A DNA stretch of 8,003 bases from Coprothermobacterota bacterium (GTDB taxonomy: Bacteria > Caldisericota > JANLFM01). Shown here piece after piece: positions 6,983-8,003 of this stretch. Made by a program: the position numbers and the translations under genes. Where the stretch lies: positions 1 to 8,003 of the forward strand of contig JAPLHX010000297.1 in NCBI GenBank assembly GCA_026389415.1, written 5' to 3'. The notes below the pieces were generated by a model. The model had not been told where the DNA came from and searched no databases. It saw only the letters and a list, made by a program, of their open reading frames with translations. Positions within the stretch are counted from its first letter, which is position 1, and each line of letters starts with the position of its first letter.

Positions 6983-7011
6983 TTTAATGCTTCTTGCAAG
7001 ATTGGTATGAT
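6983..7011 (+). promoter_or_regulatory. Candidate extended -10 promoter of the VWA gene
   Basis: TATGAT (7006-7011) is preceded by TGG (7003-7005), giving an extended -10. A poor -35, TTTAAT (6983-6988), lies 17 bases upstream. The predicted start near 7018 would leave a leader of about 35 bases that contains the duplicated ribosome-binding site. If this is the real promoter, the hairpins upstream are not part of the mRNA. Confidence 0.45.
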
Positions 7012-7018
7012 AAGTAAA

Positions 7019-7048
7019 ATACACTCAGGAGGAATACACTAAGGAGGA
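7019..7048 (+). repeat. Tandem 15-bp repeat duplicating the Shine-Dalgarno
   Basis: Two copies of ATACACTNAGGAGGA follow each other directly, at 7019-7033 and 7034-7048, with a single difference (C at 7026, A at 7041). Each copy carries a strong AGGAGG. The second AGGAGG (7042-7047) is five bases from ATG 7053 and is the functional one by spacing. The first is 20 bases from the ATG, too far for normal initiation, and may act as a standby site or be a recent slip duplication. Confidence 0.85.
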
Positions 7049-7052
7049 ATTA

Positions 7053-8003
7053 ATGCACTATTCGAAAGTTTTCAGGGTGATCCCTCTTTTTCTAGTTGCT
7101 GTCCTGGTGATCTCCTTCGCGAGCCCATCTCTGACTCTTGCAACTCCATTTGGCGCTCCTTTGCAAATCTCTTTTCTTTTAGGGGGATCCCTGACAACCT
7201 GGGAAGGCTGGTTTGTTGACCCTTGCAACCCTACCAATTTGACTATCTTAAAAAAAGACGGCGTTACCCAAGCGACGATACCGGCCACAGACCTGCGCAA
7301 GATCGATGCCACCGCCACAGCAAGGGCTGGTATGGAAGGACCTTTCAATAATCCCTCCGCGATGTTCTATGTGCCCTTCGCCCCAAGCGGGATGAGCCAT
7401 GACCTGCTGGGCGAACGCGGGGTACTAAATTTTACTGTCCCAAACCCGCGTCCTTTTGATAACAGCGGGCCCTACACCACCGTTGCGGACACCCTAAGCG
7501 GTCCCAGTCTGAGTCCAGCGGTTTTCGCTTCAGCAGGTTGGTACTATATTGTCTCCCTGCCTCACTCATATTCAGGGGAAACCGCGGACGGCACTTTCAG
7601 TCTTCACATGGCTTTTGACCCTTCTACCCCCCTCCCTACCTCACCGACACCTACCACCGCGCCGATCACCGCAGGGGCCATTGACCTGGTCTTTTGCATC
7701 GACACCACCGGCTCGATGGATGACGACATCCAGCAAGTGAAAGACCAGGCGGCGATGATCATCAATACCCTGGCAGCAGAGACTTCGGATTTCCGGATCG
7801 GCTTGGTCGGTTTTCGCGACTTCGGATCGGATCCACCGGACGACCCCATCTTCCAGGACTATCCCTTCACCAGCGATGTGAACGCGATCATCGCCAACAT
7901 CAACTCCTTGACCGCGGATGGGGGAGGCGATGATCCGGAAGCTGTTTATGAAGCCCTATTACGCGCCATGGACAATGTCACGCTGGGTCCTTGGCGGAAT
8001 GGT
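7053..8003 (+). CDS. Secreted von Willebrand factor A domain protein (3' end outside window)
   Basis: The frame runs 317 codons from ATG 7053 to the right edge without a stop. Residues 1-30 are a Sec-type signal peptide: K5 and R8, a hydrophobic core PLFLVAVLVISFA, and likely cleavage after TLA at 30. Residues 31-188 form a region I do not recognise; it contains aromatic and beta-rich segments such as GWYYIVSLP. A Thr/Pro linker follows at 190-206 (PSTPLPTSPTPTTAP). The VWA domain starts at about 209 with the MIDAS motif DTTGS (D217, T219, S221), continues with FRIGLVGFRDFG and the later GGDDPEA loop, where a further metal-binding Asp is expected, and runs on past the edge. VWA domains bind ligands through a metal ion, here outside the cytoplasm. 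The ligand is unknown. The gene is divergent from the arsM unit and has AGGAGG five bases upstream. Confidence 0.88.
   Translation, partial: MHYSKVFRVIPLFLVAVLVISFASPSLTLATPFGAPLQISFLLGGSLTTWEGWFVDPCNPTNLTILKKDGVTQATIPATDLRKIDATATARAGMEGPFNNPSAMFYVPFAPSGMSHDLLGERGVLNFTVPNPRPFDNSGPYTTVADTLSGPSLSPAVFASAGWYYIVSLPHSYSGETADGTFSLHMAFDPSTPLPTSPTPTTAPITAGAIDLVFCIDTTGSMDDDIQQVKDQAAMIINTLAAETSDFRIGLVGFRDFGSDPPDDPIFQDYPFTSDVNAIIANINSLTADGGGDDPEAVYEALLRAMDNVTLGPWRNG

Noticed and set aside
6793..7018. Known riboswitch upstream of the VWA gene
   Set aside because: I compared by eye with c-di-GMP, TPP, cobalamin, fluoride and molybdenum cofactor cores and saw no match; the best promoter also lies downstream of the hairpins.
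1..8003. CRISPR array, tRNA, rRNA or insertion sequence
   Set aside because: No regularly spaced repeats, no tRNA or rRNA sequence, and no transposase or terminal inverted repeats were seen.

Overview
The window is GC-rich, densely coded DNA from what looks like a strictly anaerobic bacterium. The main evidence is a flavin-based redox operon of the HdrA/Flx (NADH dehydrogenase-heterodisulfide reductase) type. Such operons occur in sulfate reducers, acetogens, Chloroflexota and many uncultured anaerobes. The phylum cannot be fixed from the sequence. The DUF3052 protein and the secreted VWA protein with a Thr/Pro linker would suit Chloroflexota, but that is only a guess.

Layout: (1) Positions 1-4554, + strand, hold a tightly packed operon: the C-terminal part of hdrA (cut by the left edge), flxD (an MvhD-like electron-transfer subunit, visibly broken), flxC-like and flxB-like iron-sulfur proteins, and flxA (FAD/NAD(P)H oxidoreductase with a C-terminal Cys cluster). 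ATGA or short overlaps and good Shine-Dalgarno sites join the genes. (2) Positions 4571-5377, + strand, encode a degenerate receiver-like domain fused to DUF3052; this is probably the last gene of the same transcript. (3) Positions 5505-6730, - strand, are a two-gene unit: a small Cys-rich AbrB-type DNA-binding protein translationally coupled to an ArsM-type arsenite methyltransferase. A strong sigma70-like promoter overlaps an AT-rich dyad just upstream. (4) Positions 6793-6980 are non-coding, with several short hairpins. (5) From 7053 to the right edge, + strand, runs a secreted protein with a signal peptide, an unrecognised N-terminal region, a Thr/Pro linker and a von Willebrand factor A domain. 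It has a duplicated ribosome-binding site.

How the genes fit together: by family knowledge, FlxA would take electrons from NAD(P)H. FlxB, FlxC and FlxD would pass them to the FAD of HdrA, where bifurcation to ferredoxin and a disulfide-type acceptor may occur; HdrB and HdrC would have to lie upstream, outside the window. The most striking anomaly is flxD. About 30 codons are missing from its middle and the reading frame changes at the junction, although every neighbour is intact. The arsenic unit carries vicinal Cys pairs in both proteins, which suggests a metalloid-responsive AbrB-type regulator controlling its own operon. No wholly new system is proven here. The broken flxD, the Cys-rich AbrB/ArsM pair and the receiver-DUF3052 gene are the best leads.
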